A DNA stretch of 64,000 nt, from assembly GCF_003752155.1 (NCBI RefSeq), contig NZ_RJVG01000006.1, positions 62,001-126,000 of the forward strand. Direction: 5' to 3'. Shown in pieces: positions 1-8,501 of this stretch. This DNA comes from Mobilisporobacter senegalensis. GTDB lineage: Bacteria > Bacillota > Clostridia > Lachnospirales > Lachnospiraceae. Every line of letters starts with the position of its first letter. The first letter of the stretch is position 1. A program made the translations under genes and the position numbers. The notes under the pieces were generated by a model that was not told where the DNA came from, did not search any database, and was given only the letters and a program-made list of their open reading frames with translations.

Positions 1-1237
1 TATTAATTTCTTTCGATACGTTTTCTTTTTTATAATCTTTTTTTATTGCTTCCGACATGCAGTCAAAACTTACTATGATTTCTCCTGCCTGTCTCATCTT
101 TCTTTCCAGAAATGCTTTTGCGCAGCAGACCTGAATATCTGATTTCAATTGACCAACATTACCAGAATATTCATTCCCTGCAAGGCATTTTAAAACATCT
201 TCTTTTACACTGATTTCCTTCCCTAAACGCCTTGATTCCATATAGAAAAATTGATGAATAAATTGTATTTTCTCAGCGACCGGACGGGCTTTCATCGGTG
301 GAATTTCAATCACCATAGGAATTCTTCGTCTAAATGTTAATAGAAGTGAACTTTGTGGGTTTTCGGTAGTGGCAGCGATAATCATCACTTTACTTTTTCT
401 TTGTGTATCAGCTTCACCCAATCGGCGGAATTTTCCTTTATCCATGAGGTAAAAGAGTATCTCCTGTCCCTCTGGAGGTAAACGGTGTACTTCATCCAGG
501 AAGAGAATACCACCATCACATTGCTCTACAATTCCCTTTTTATTCTCTGTGGCACCAGTAAAGGCACCTTTGCTGTAACCAAAAAGCTGAGCAAGCAAAA
601 GTTGAGGATTGTCCGCATAATCTGCACAGTTAAATTCAAAAAATGGAGCATCTTTCTCAAAATTATCTGTAGTAATAGCAAATTGATACATTAGTTCAGC
701 CAAAAAACTTTTTCCCACTCCAGATGGCCCATAAATTAAGGAATGAAGACCATTAGGCGGATACAGAATCGCAGCACAGGCTCTGCTGATTTGATTTTTC
801 ATGCTTCCATTGTAACCGATAAAAGCACTAAAAATTTCATCCTGTTTTATTTCCATGGAATTTTCAATCATAATTTCTTCTGTTTCTTGTAATTCATTAG
901 ATTCTTCTCTATTATCTTTTGTATCAACAGAAATATCCAAAGACTTAAGAACCTCTTCTTTTAACTTTCCAACTGCATATTTCCCAATGATGTAACCTTT
1001 ATCATTTAATAATTTGGTAAGTCCTCTATCGGATACATTTCCCTTTTCCCTGAGAATGCTCTTAATATCATCATGAATCACCTGCTTCTTTCTCTCTCTT
1101 GAATCAGGAATATCATTCTCTTTTCGGATTGTCGTTACATTCTCCCTAAAAATATCCAGAGCTATGGCAATTTCTTCATCCGTAAATGGGTTCTTTTTAT
1201 CCTCTTCTTCAATCATATTTATAATTTGATCCTTCAT
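1..1237 (-). CDS. Sigma-54-dependent transcriptional activator (LevR-like), C-terminus outside window
   Basis: The reading frame starts at ATG 1237 and runs off the left edge, so only about 412 N-terminal residues are visible. Residues 1-100 are a helical DNA-binding-type region. An AAA+ domain follows with Walker A GPSGVGKS near residues 170-177, the sigma-54 contact loop GAFTGA, a Walker B-like LFLDEVH, and a downstream RRRIP arginine segment. GAFTGA is diagnostic of bacterial enhancer-binding proteins that remodel sigma-54 holoenzyme. It lies 42 bp downstream of rpoN, so the two are probably cotranscribed. By family knowledge, LevR-type proteins carry PTS regulation domains after the AAA+ domain, but that part is not visible, so the signal it answers to is unknown. 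The assignment as an activator is firm; the LevR subtype is an inference. Confidence 0.85.
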   Translation of the reverse strand, partial: MKDQIINMIEEEDKKNPFTDEEIAIALDIFRENVTTIRKENDIPDSRERKKQVIHDDIKSILREKGNVSDRGLTKLLNDKGYIIGKYAVGKLKEEVLKSLDISVDTKDNREESNELQETEEIMIENSMEIKQDEIFSAFIGYNGSMKNQISRACAAILYPPNGLHSLIYGPSGVGKSFLAELMYQFAITTDNFEKDAPFFEFNCADYADNPQLLLAQLFGYSKGAFTGATENKKGIVEQCDGGILFLDEVHRLPPEGQEILFYLMDKGKFRRLGEADTQRKSKVMIIAATTENPQSSLLLTFRRRIPMVIEIPPMKARPVAEKIQFIHQFFYMESRRLGKEISVKEDVLKCLAGNEYSGNVGQLKSDIQVCCAKAFLERKMRQAGEIIVSFDCMSEAIKKDYKKENVSKEIN

Positions 1238-1279
1238 TAGAAATCCATCCTCTCAACCCGACTGTTGCCTCTAATCATC

Positions 1280-2644
1280 CTATAAAAACATTTTACGTCC
1301 ACTTGCATCTTTGATTCCTAAGTTATTTCTATATTTTGCTATTGTTCTTCTGGAAATTGTTATGCCTTCACTTTTTAGCATCCGGGCTAATTTCTCATCA
1401 CTTAATGGCTTAAATTTATCTTCAGCATTGATTAGGCTCTCTATCTTCATCTGAATATCGTCTGCTGAGATCCCTCCACACATAGCATCTGCCTCGAATG
1501 CTTTGGAAAAAAAGTAATTCATGGGAAAAACACCCCAAGGACACTGAAGATATTTATCTCTCACGGCCCGACTTACAGTTGATTCATGAATACCCATAAT
1601 ATCAGCAACATCTATTAGCCGCATTGGCCTTATTCCCCGGCCGCTGAAAAAAAATTCCTCCTGAAAATCTACTATGATTTTTGTCATTTCAATCAATGTG
1701 GTATTCCGTTGGGAAATACATTTTTTGACCCACTCGACCTGTTTCATTTTAGTTGATACATACTCTGTTGTCTCAGCTGAATACTCTTGGGTAAGCAAAC
1801 TCTTATAATAGGAATTTATATTTATTCGAGGGTATTTGTATTCATTCAATAGAATTTCATAGTAGCCTTTTAATTTAACAACCGTAATATCCGGTATTAT
1901 ATAGCTAAGGCTGTCTCTCGAAGCAAAAGAGTTTCCCGGCTTTGGATTCAATGATTTAATCCTCTCAACTTCAATTATTATTTGATCTATAGTAACTTTC
2001 ATTTTTTTTGCTATCAGTGGTAATTGATTTTTTGCTAATAATTCCAAGTATTCTGATACTATTTCTTTGGCAAGAGGGGACCCCAGTTGTTTCCGTTCTA
2101 TCTGAAGCAGCAGACATTCTCTTAAATTTCTCGCACCAATGCCTGCCGGCTCTAACCCCTGAATCAATCCCAATAATCGTTTTATCTCCTCTTCTTTCAC
2201 TCCAAAATACTTTGCTGTGTCCTCTAAGGAATCAGTAAAATATCCTTTGGAATCAAGGCTATCAATGATAAATGTTATAATTTTTTGTTCATTATTATTT
2301 AATCTATATGTTGGAAGTTGTGATAGAAGATATCTGGACAGATTATCTTCTCCTGAATCTCCAACAAAATTCCATAAATTATCACTATTTTCGTCATTAA
2401 GTTCTTGCTTGGAATACACCCTGTTATTCTCATCGATCTGTCCCAACCACTCTAACTTTTTATTGATCTGGTCAGTATTCGTTGAGTCATCTAAATTTTC
2501 TATATCAACCAAAGGATTTTCCATTGCCAGCTCCCGAATATATATATCCAGTTCCTGAGAACTCATCTGCAAAATTTGTGCTGATTGGATCATATTCTGA
2601 GTTAACTTCTGTTTTTGCTTTATATCTAATTGATATTTCATCAT
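1280..2644 (-). CDS. rpoN: RNA polymerase sigma-54 factor
   Basis: This 454-residue protein has the usual RpoN length and order. Region I is the N-terminal glutamine-rich helix pair (QKQKLTQNMIQSAQILQMSS), followed by an acidic linker, the core-binding domain, and the C-terminal DNA-binding part ending in a RpoN box (SRRTIAKYR near residues 427-437) that reads the -24 promoter element. The start is an ATG doublet preceded by AGGTGG. Sigma-54 directs transcription from -24/-12 promoters and needs an ATP-driven activator; one such activator is encoded immediately downstream. The 230 bp upstream hold the purB terminator and no promoter I can define with confidence. Confidence 0.96.
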   Translation of the reverse strand: MMKYQLDIKQKQKLTQNMIQSAQILQMSSQELDIYIRELAMENPLVDIENLDDSTNTDQINKKLEWLGQIDENNRVYSKQELNDENSDNLWNFVGDSGEDNLSRYLLSQLPTYRLNNNEQKIITFIIDSLDSKGYFTDSLEDTAKYFGVKEEEIKRLLGLIQGLEPAGIGARNLRECLLLQIERKQLGSPLAKEIVSEYLELLAKNQLPLIAKKMKVTIDQIIIEVERIKSLNPKPGNSFASRDSLSYIIPDITVVKLKGYYEILLNEYKYPRININSYYKSLLTQEYSAETTEYVSTKMKQVEWVKKCISQRNTTLIEMTKIIVDFQEEFFFSGRGIRPMRLIDVADIMGIHESTVSRAVRDKYLQCPWGVFPMNYFFSKAFEADAMCGGISADDIQMKIESLINAEDKFKPLSDEKLARMLKSEGITISRRTIAKYRNNLGIKDASGRKMFL

Positions 2645-2813
2645 TATTTACCACCTGAATTTGCGCATATCTATATGTAATTGATTTTGTTGGTCTTCTT
2701 AAAGGTATATTACAATAACCAACCTCAATCTTAATATTATCTTTATTGCTAGCATAATCGATATTCTACCATAAAATCAACCTCTTTACAATGAAACTAA
2801 TGGCAACATCCAT

Positions 2814-2859
2814 AAAAAAGGGTGTAACCCCAACCCTGTTCTTGATTGGAATTACACCT
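2814..2859 (-). terminator. Intrinsic terminator after purB
   Basis: On the minus strand AGGTGTAA pairs with TTACACCC across a loop of about 28 nt, followed by TTTTTT. It lies directly after the purB stop codon, ends the purine operon and separates it from rpoN. Confidence 0.75.
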
Positions 2860-2874
2860 ATAAATGAATCTATA

Positions 2875-4308
2875 TCAAACTTTAATATCTGCTTTCATTC
2901 CCAGAATATCCTGATTCTCTTTTAATATTGGATTAATAACCTCTTCCATGAATTCTTCCACCTGCTGTTCAGAGCGGCCGGTATATTTCGAAGGATCCAT
3001 CGTCTTCTTTAATTCTTCCAGTGTCATGTTAAAAGCTGGATCTGCAGCAATTAATTCTAAGAGATTATTATCCAGTCCTCTTATCTTTACATTCTTGCCT
3101 GCTTCCATGGACAGAATACGAATCTTTTCATGAAGTTCCTGTCTGTCCCCTCCAGCCTTTACCGCATCCATCATAATATTCTCAGTTGCCATAAATGGAA
3201 GTTCAGACATAAGTCGTTTTTCTATGACTTTAGGATATACTACAAGGCCATCTACAATATTTAGATAAAGATCAAGAATTCCATCCACTGCTAAGAATCC
3301 CTCTGCAATACTAATTCTCTTATTTGCTGAATCATCAAGAGTTCTTTCAAACCATTGTGTAGATGATGTGATTGCCGGATTTAGTGCATCTACCATTACA
3401 TATCTGGCCAAAGATGCAATACGTTCACTTCTCATTGGATTTCTCTTGTAAGCCATGGCAGAAGATCCAATCTGATTCTTTTCGAAAGGTTCTTCAATCT
3501 CTTTTAAATGTTGTAATAAACGTATGTCATTAGAGAATTTATGTGCGCTTGCTGCAATTCCGGCAAGTATATTAAGAACCCTTGTATCAACCTTACGGGA
3601 ATAAGTCTGACCAGACACCGGGAAGCAATCTTTAAATCCCATCTTCTTGGCAATTAACTTATCTATTTGCTTAATTTTCTCATGATCTCCATCAAATAAT
3701 TCTAAGAAACTGGCCTGAGTTCCAGTAGTACCTTTCGAACCGAGTAATTTCATGCTGTCAATCATATAATCAAGATCATCAAGATCTAATTTTAGTTCCA
3801 TGAGCCAAAGAGCCGCACGTTTTCCAACAGTAGTAGGCTGTGCAGGCTGAAAATGAGTAAATGCAAGAGTTGGTAGTCCCTTATATTCCATTGCAAATTT
3901 TGATAATTCAGCAATTACGTTTACTAATTTCTTCTTTATTAATTTTAGGGCTTCTGTCATTACAATAATGTCTGTATTATCTCCAACATAACAGGAAGTC
4001 GCCCCAAGATGGATAATTCCTTTCGCTTTCGGACACTGTACCCCATATGCATATACATGGGACATAACGTCATGACGGACTGTTGCTTCCCTTTCTTTAG
4101 CAACATCGTAATTGATATCATCCTGATGTTCTTTTAATTCTTCAATCTGTTCCCTTGTAATGTTCAACCCTAATTCATTTTCTGCTTCTGCAAGAGCAAT
4201 CCATAATTTTCTCCATGTTTTAAATTTCATATCTGATGAAAAGATATATTGCATCTCTTTACTTGCATATCTTTCCGATAATGGACTCTGATATTTGTCA
4301 TAATTCAT
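2875..4308 (-). CDS. purB: Adenylosuccinate lyase
   Basis: A 477-residue member of the fumarase/aspartase superfamily that cleaves SAICAR to AICAR and adenylosuccinate to AMP in purine synthesis. The signature loop GSSAMAYKRNPMRSE is present, as are the N-terminal RHDVMSHV region and the TQASFLELF segment. Length is normal for the family. The gene is last in purC-purF-purB, 59 bp after purF, and is followed by an intrinsic terminator. The best Shine-Dalgarno candidate (AAAGG) is unusually far, about 14 nt, from the ATG, but conservation of the N-terminal residues (SPLSERYAS) supports this start. Confidence 0.96.
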   Translation of the reverse strand: MNYDKYQSPLSERYASKEMQYIFSSDMKFKTWRKLWIALAEAENELGLNITREQIEELKEHQDDINYDVAKEREATVRHDVMSHVYAYGVQCPKAKGIIHLGATSCYVGDNTDIIVMTEALKLIKKKLVNVIAELSKFAMEYKGLPTLAFTHFQPAQPTTVGKRAALWLMELKLDLDDLDYMIDSMKLLGSKGTTGTQASFLELFDGDHEKIKQIDKLIAKKMGFKDCFPVSGQTYSRKVDTRVLNILAGIAASAHKFSNDIRLLQHLKEIEEPFEKNQIGSSAMAYKRNPMRSERIASLARYVMVDALNPAITSSTQWFERTLDDSANKRISIAEGFLAVDGILDLYLNIVDGLVVYPKVIEKRLMSELPFMATENIMMDAVKAGGDRQELHEKIRILSMEAGKNVKIRGLDNNLLELIAADPAFNMTLEELKKTMDPSKYTGRSEQQVEEFMEEVINPILKENQDILGMKADIKV

Positions 4309-4367
4309 AACTTATACCGTACCTTTCTATACTTTATCGATAACTACCAGCTGAATTAAGTTCCACT

Positions 4368-5807
4368 TTATCTTTCATATTCTCCCCGAATATCATCTTC
4401 TGGTGGTTCCATTGGATAATTACCCGTAAAACATCCATCGCAAAATGTCATGCCTTCATCAATTAATTCCGGTAGTGTTTCCACTTCCAGATATCCCAAT
4501 GAATCGGCTCCTATCATATTGCGGATCTCTTCAATAGTATGACCTGTTGCTATCAGCTGATCTCCTGATGGAATATCTGTACCAAAATAGCATGGATATT
4601 TAAATGGTGGAGAACTGATCCTTACATGAACTTCTTTCGCTCCTGCTGCTTTTAACATACCTACAATTCTGGCACTGGTGGTTCCACGTACAATAGAATC
4701 ATCTATCATGATAATTCTCTTATCTTTCACTACTTCTTTTAATACATTTAACTTAATCCGGACACTGGTTTCTCTTTGATTTTGTTTTGGCTTTATAAAA
4801 GTACGGCCTACATAGTTATTCTTAACAAATGCTTTCCCATATGGAATATCAGTTTCAAGGGAATAACCTAATGCAGCATCGTTTCCTGATTCAGGCACGC
4901 CTACTACTAAATCTGCTTCCACAGGATGTAGTTTGGCAAGTAAACGTCCTGCCATAATTCTTGAATTATATACACTGACTCCATCAAATGTACTATCCGG
5001 CCTTGCAAAATAAATATACTCAAAGATACATCTGGAAATCTTCTGATTACACCTTGATGTATCCGATACAATCCCATCACTATTAATGGTTACGATCTCT
5101 CCTGGTAATACATCCCTTATAAACTCTGCTCCAACTGCATCCAGTGCACAGGTTTCAGAAGCTAAGACATATGCATTATCTCTTTTACCAACACAAAGAG
5201 GTTTAAAGCCATAAGGATCTCTCGCTCCGATTAATTTTCTTGGACTCATTACAATCAAAGAATATGCACCTTTGATCTTATCCATAGCCCTTGCAACTGC
5301 CTGCTCTACTGCCCCGCAATTAAGCCTTTCTCTTGCAATGTGATATGCGATTACTTCAGAATCAATGGTTGTTTGAAAGATAGCTCCAGTATATTCTAAT
5401 TCTTTGCGGAGTTCAATGGCATTAATTAAATTTCCATTATGGGCAATTCCAAGAGTTCCTTTTACATAATTTAAAACCAGGGGTTGGGCGTTCTCTCTGG
5501 AACTGCTGCCAGCTGTAGAATAACGTACATGGCCAATTCCAATATTCCCATTTAATTTATCCAGCGTCTCAGGAGTAAATACTTCATTTACCAGCCCCAT
5601 ATCTTTATAAGCCAGTACTTTTCCCTTTGGGCCTTTCGTATCACTCACAGCAATACCGCAGCTTTCCTGTCCCCGATGTTGGAGTGCGAATAAACCATAG
5701 TATATGGAAGACGCAACTTCTCCCCCATCCAGATCATAGATACCAAAAACGCCACATTCCTCATGGATTCCATCTGTAAATTCATTCTCAAATATATTCT
5801 GATTCAT
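4368..5807 (-). CDS. purF: Amidophosphoribosyltransferase
   Basis: This enzyme makes phosphoribosylamine from PRPP and glutamine, the first committed step of purine synthesis. It is 479 residues long. The N-terminal Ntn glutaminase domain has its catalytic cysteine at residue 18 (EECGVFG), so a 17-residue propeptide must be removed, as in the Bacillus subtilis type. The phosphoribosyltransferase motif MIDDSIVRGTTS is intact. Cysteines in the middle (CNQKISRC) and near the C-terminus (FCDGCF) fit the 4Fe-4S cluster ligands of that subtype. The ribosome site AAAGGA lies just before the ATG. A hairpin lies between purC and this gene. Confidence 0.96.
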   Translation of the reverse strand: MNQNIFENEFTDGIHEECGVFGIYDLDGGEVASSIYYGLFALQHRGQESCGIAVSDTKGPKGKVLAYKDMGLVNEVFTPETLDKLNGNIGIGHVRYSTAGSSSRENAQPLVLNYVKGTLGIAHNGNLINAIELRKELEYTGAIFQTTIDSEVIAYHIARERLNCGAVEQAVARAMDKIKGAYSLIVMSPRKLIGARDPYGFKPLCVGKRDNAYVLASETCALDAVGAEFIRDVLPGEIVTINSDGIVSDTSRCNQKISRCIFEYIYFARPDSTFDGVSVYNSRIMAGRLLAKLHPVEADLVVGVPESGNDAALGYSLETDIPYGKAFVKNNYVGRTFIKPKQNQRETSVRIKLNVLKEVVKDKRIIMIDDSIVRGTTSARIVGMLKAAGAKEVHVRISSPPFKYPCYFGTDIPSGDQLIATGHTIEEIRNMIGADSLGYLEVETLPELIDEGMTFCDGCFTGNYPMEPPEDDIRGEYER

Positions 5808-5877
5808 AAATATCCTTTCCTACATGAGTCTTACACCTACGTATAGTTTAGTCACCTTATCTTACTATATAAGTATC

Positions 5878-5919
5878 AAAAGTGGACAATTATTTTCAAG
5901 TTGTTAATCGTCCACTTTT
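5878..5919 (-). terminator. Inverted repeat between purC and purF
   Basis: A perfect 10-bp stem (AAAAGTGGAC with GTCCACTTTT) closes a loop of about 22 nt, 41 bp after the purC stop and 71 bp before purF. The A/T ends could make it a terminator in either direction. Because purC and purF are parallel, it may act as a partial terminator or processing site that sets the purC to purF ratio. The function is inferred. Confidence 0.55.
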
Positions 5920-5960
5920 ATCACAAAATAAAATACAACTCACGTATTCTACTGATCCAT

Positions 5961-6668
5961 CTATTTAATTCCAAGTCTTTTGGCAACTTCCATATAAGCA
6001 TCTTCCACATTGCCAAGATCCCTTCTAAATCTGTCCTTGTCTAATTTATCATGAGTATTGCTATCCCATAATCTGCATGTATCCGGTGAAATTTCGTCTG
6101 CCAGGATAATTCCACCTTTATATCTTCCAAACTCTACCTTAAAGTCAATTAAATCAATACCATGCCCTGCAAAATATTCAATAAGTACTTCATTCACTTT
6201 GAATACCAATTCAGTAATCCGCTCAATTTCTTCTCTTGTAGCAATACCAATAGCAATAGCATAGTAATCATTGATCATCGGATCTCCAAGATCATCATTT
6301 TTATAGCTGAATTCCAAAGTAGGGGCAATTAGTTTCTTTCCTTCTTCCATGCCGAGCTTCTTGGCAAAACTGCCTGCTGATACGTTTCTAACGATTACTT
6401 CTAATGGAACAATTTCTACTTTTTTTACGGCTGTCTCTCTATCACTAAGTTCTTCCACCAGATGTGTTGGAACTCCAGCTTCTTCAAGAATTTTGAAGAT
6501 ATGATTTGTCATCTTATTATTGATAACACCTTTTCCACTGATTGTTCCCTTTTTTAGTCCGTTAAATGCGGTCGCATCATCCTTATAGTCAACAATATAA
6601 ACATCTTCTACGTCTGTTGTATAAACTTTCTTAGCCTTGCCTTCATAAAGCATCTCTAATTTCTTCAT
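5961..6668 (-). CDS. purC: Phosphoribosylaminoimidazole-succinocarboxamide synthase
   Basis: SAICAR synthetase, an ATP-grasp-like enzyme that joins CAIR and aspartate. I chose the ATG at 6668, giving 235 residues beginning [16 protein letters not shown], which matches the usual PurC length and N-terminus. An AGGTGG lies 7 nt upstream. A longer frame with a GTG start at 6710 exists, but that GTG is part of another ribosome site. Family motifs include the EGKAKKVY phosphate-binding loop, the EVIVRN region and the C-terminal SPDTCRLWD segment. It is the first gene of the purC-purF-purB run; no PurR box or purine riboswitch is recognisable in the 237 bp upstream. Confidence 0.95.
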   Translation of the reverse strand: MKKLEMLYEGKAKKVYTTDVEDVYIVDYKDDATAFNGLKKGTISGKGVINNKMTNHIFKILEEAGVPTHLVEELSDRETAVKKVEIVPLEVIVRNVSAGSFAKKLGMEEGKKLIAPTLEFSYKNDDLGDPMINDYYAIAIGIATREEIERITELVFKVNEVLIEYFAGHGIDLIDFKVEFGRYKGGIILADEISPDTCRLWDSNTHDKLDKDRFRRDLGNVEDAYMEVAKRLGIK

Positions 6669-6700
6669 CGGTTGCCACCTATCCTTTGAAAATTTATCAT
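6665..6700 (-). CDS. Possible 11-codon leader ORF coupled to purC
   Basis: A very short frame ([11 protein letters not shown]) has its own good ribosome site, AGAGGTGG, 6 nt before the ATG. Its TGA stop overlaps the purC ATG in an ATGA arrangement. The purC ribosome site lies inside this small frame. This would couple purC translation to translation of the leader. It is a prediction from sequence only; the peptide has no recognised homologue. Confidence 0.45.
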   Translation of the reverse strand: MINFQRIGGNR

Positions 6701-6947
6701 TATTATCCACCTCTTAATTATATCTGACTGTGAAATATACGCAATAGTTTTTTCAGGTTTTAAAATAAAATTGGCTACTTATACAAAAACAAAATCTCTT
6801 ACTCTTTTTCTTTGTCCAAAAGTGCCTAACCCCTTGATTTTACTATAAGAACAGGTTTTTAATCTATTAATTACTGCTAATAAATAACTGATTTTTATTA
6901 TTAGTATAACTTATATAATTAATGTCATTATATTTTCTGACTTATTA

Positions 6948-8321
6948 TTATTCATTATTTTCTTCCGTTTCAGAATCAACACTATTATCAGTATCCATCT
7001 TTCCTGCCACTAAATCCGTATCAATTGGGATAATCCCACGTTTTACTTTGATTTCTAAGATTCTCCGTACGGATGTATCAAGTCGTTCCTCAGAAATCTC
7101 TCCATTTTGAACAGCTTGCAGTATGGAATTATACGCTTCTGGTAATTTCTCAGGCATGAGTAAAATATCAGCACCGGCTATAAATGCCTGCTTTGCAGCT
7201 TGCTTTGAATTATATTGATCCGTAATTGCTTTCATATTAAGGGCATCTGTAATTGCTATCCCTTGAAATCCCATTTCCAATCTTAACATTTCATTTAACA
7301 CCAGTGAAGATAACGATGCCGGAACGGTATCTTCTGTTACTCTGCTTATAGATATATGGGATATCATCACAAAGTCCGCACCTTCTTTGATTCCTGCTTT
7401 AAATGGAACGAACTCAACACTACGTAATCTTTCGATATCATTTTCAACATTCACGGCACCTTCATGGGAATCATTCACAGCATCACCATGACCTGGAAAA
7501 TGTTTTAATGTAGCACTGATTCCCTGGCTTTGAAGTCCTGATACTACCTCCTTCACCATTCTGGCAACTAATTTAGGGTTGTTTCCAAAGGAACGATTTC
7601 CAATCTCAGTATTAAGTTCATTGGTTCTTACATCTGCAACAGGAGCAAAATCAACATTAAAACCAAGTTCTCTAATTTCACGGCCAATCGTCTCTCCCAT
7701 GTTAAATGCATATTCCTTATCATCCATCTTACCTATTTCTTCTATCGTAGGAAATTTAGTTGTCTTCATATTATCATTATTGGCAATTCTTGCGACCTGT
7801 CCACCTTCTTCATCCACAGTGATGAACATAGGAAATTTACTTCTCTCCTGAAGTTTATTAATAAGTTTTGTTGTCTGTTCTCTCGTCTCAATATTTCTGG
7901 AAAAAAAACAAACACCACCTACATTATACTTCTGGATACCAGCCACCATTTTTTTGGTCAAACTTCTAAATTCATAGTAATTCCCCTTACTACTATCCAG
8001 TAACTCTAAATTCACAATGAATAATTGTCCCACCTTTTCTTCAAGTGTCATATTCTTCATAATATCACCTGCAAGTCCTGTTATAATAGCAGAATCATTT
8101 GTACCAATTACATTGCCCCCTTCATTGTCCGGTACTTCTTCTATATCTTCTTTGCTCTCATCTGGCTGTTCTTCAACCGTTTCATTCTTATTTTCATTCA
8201 AATCCTTATTTTCTTCCGTTTTTGGATCTTCTGGAATATTCTTTCCTTTATCTTTACAACTCATTAATAATACAGACATTAATAGAATCATAAATATATA
8301 AATTATTTTTCTCATTTTCAT
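6948..8321 (-). CDS. Glycoside hydrolase family 3 lipoprotein, beta-N-acetylhexosaminidase type
   Basis: A NagZ-like exo-beta-N-acetylglucosaminidase. I start at ATG 8321, which has AAGGAAG just upstream, rather than at an in-frame ATG 26 codons earlier. The N-terminus is a lipoprotein signal peptide with lipobox LLMSC, followed by an acidic low-complexity linker of about 60 residues and a GH3 TIM barrel. The GH3 signature KHFPGHGDAVNDSHEG supplies the His/Asp dyad of NagZ-type enzymes, and the aspartate in ITDALNM is the expected nucleophile. Its role is probably muropeptide or GlcNAc-glycoside trimming at the outer face of the membrane. It is monocistronic by appearance. Substrate beyond GlcNAc is uncertain. 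Confidence 0.9.
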   Translation of the reverse strand: MKMRKIIYIFMILLMSVLLMSCKDKGKNIPEDPKTEENKDLNENKNETVEEQPDESKEDIEEVPDNEGGNVIGTNDSAIITGLAGDIMKNMTLEEKVGQLFIVNLELLDSSKGNYYEFRSLTKKMVAGIQKYNVGGVCFFSRNIETREQTTKLINKLQERSKFPMFITVDEEGGQVARIANNDNMKTTKFPTIEEIGKMDDKEYAFNMGETIGREIRELGFNVDFAPVADVRTNELNTEIGNRSFGNNPKLVARMVKEVVSGLQSQGISATLKHFPGHGDAVNDSHEGAVNVENDIERLRSVEFVPFKAGIKEGADFVMISHISISRVTEDTVPASLSSLVLNEMLRLEMGFQGIAITDALNMKAITDQYNSKQAAKQAFIAGADILLMPEKLPEAYNSILQAVQNGEISEERLDTSVRRILEIKVKRGIIPIDTDLVAGKMDTDNSVDSETEENNE

Positions 8322-8443
8322 CTCTTCTTCCTTACAAATATTTTCAATGACTAAATTATGTAATATTATTATCTGCATGTCAATGATATAATAGTCCATT
8401 TCCTATACTTTTCCTAGAATATATAAAAATTATGATATACAAA

Positions 8444-8499
8444 AAGTTCAGTTAAAGCTCGGATGAGGTTTGAACCCCATCCGAACTTTAGTTGAGCTT
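8444..8499 (-). terminator. Strong intrinsic terminator after the subtilase gene
   Basis: Two arms of 22 nt pair throughout if a few G-U pairs are allowed; the core GTTCGGATG/CATCCGAGC is followed outward by GAACTTTTTG on the minus strand. It starts 2 bp after the subtilase stop codon. Confidence 0.85.
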
Positions 8500-8501
8500 G
8501 A

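Noticed and set aside
5961-6710. Longer purC frame from GTG 6710
   Set aside because: The GTG is part of the AGAGGTGG ribosome site of the mini-ORF; the ATG at 6668 has its own site and gives the normal length.
6711-6947. Purine riboswitch or PurR box upstream of purC
   Set aside because: No guanine-aptamer core and no recognisable PurR site were found on either strand.
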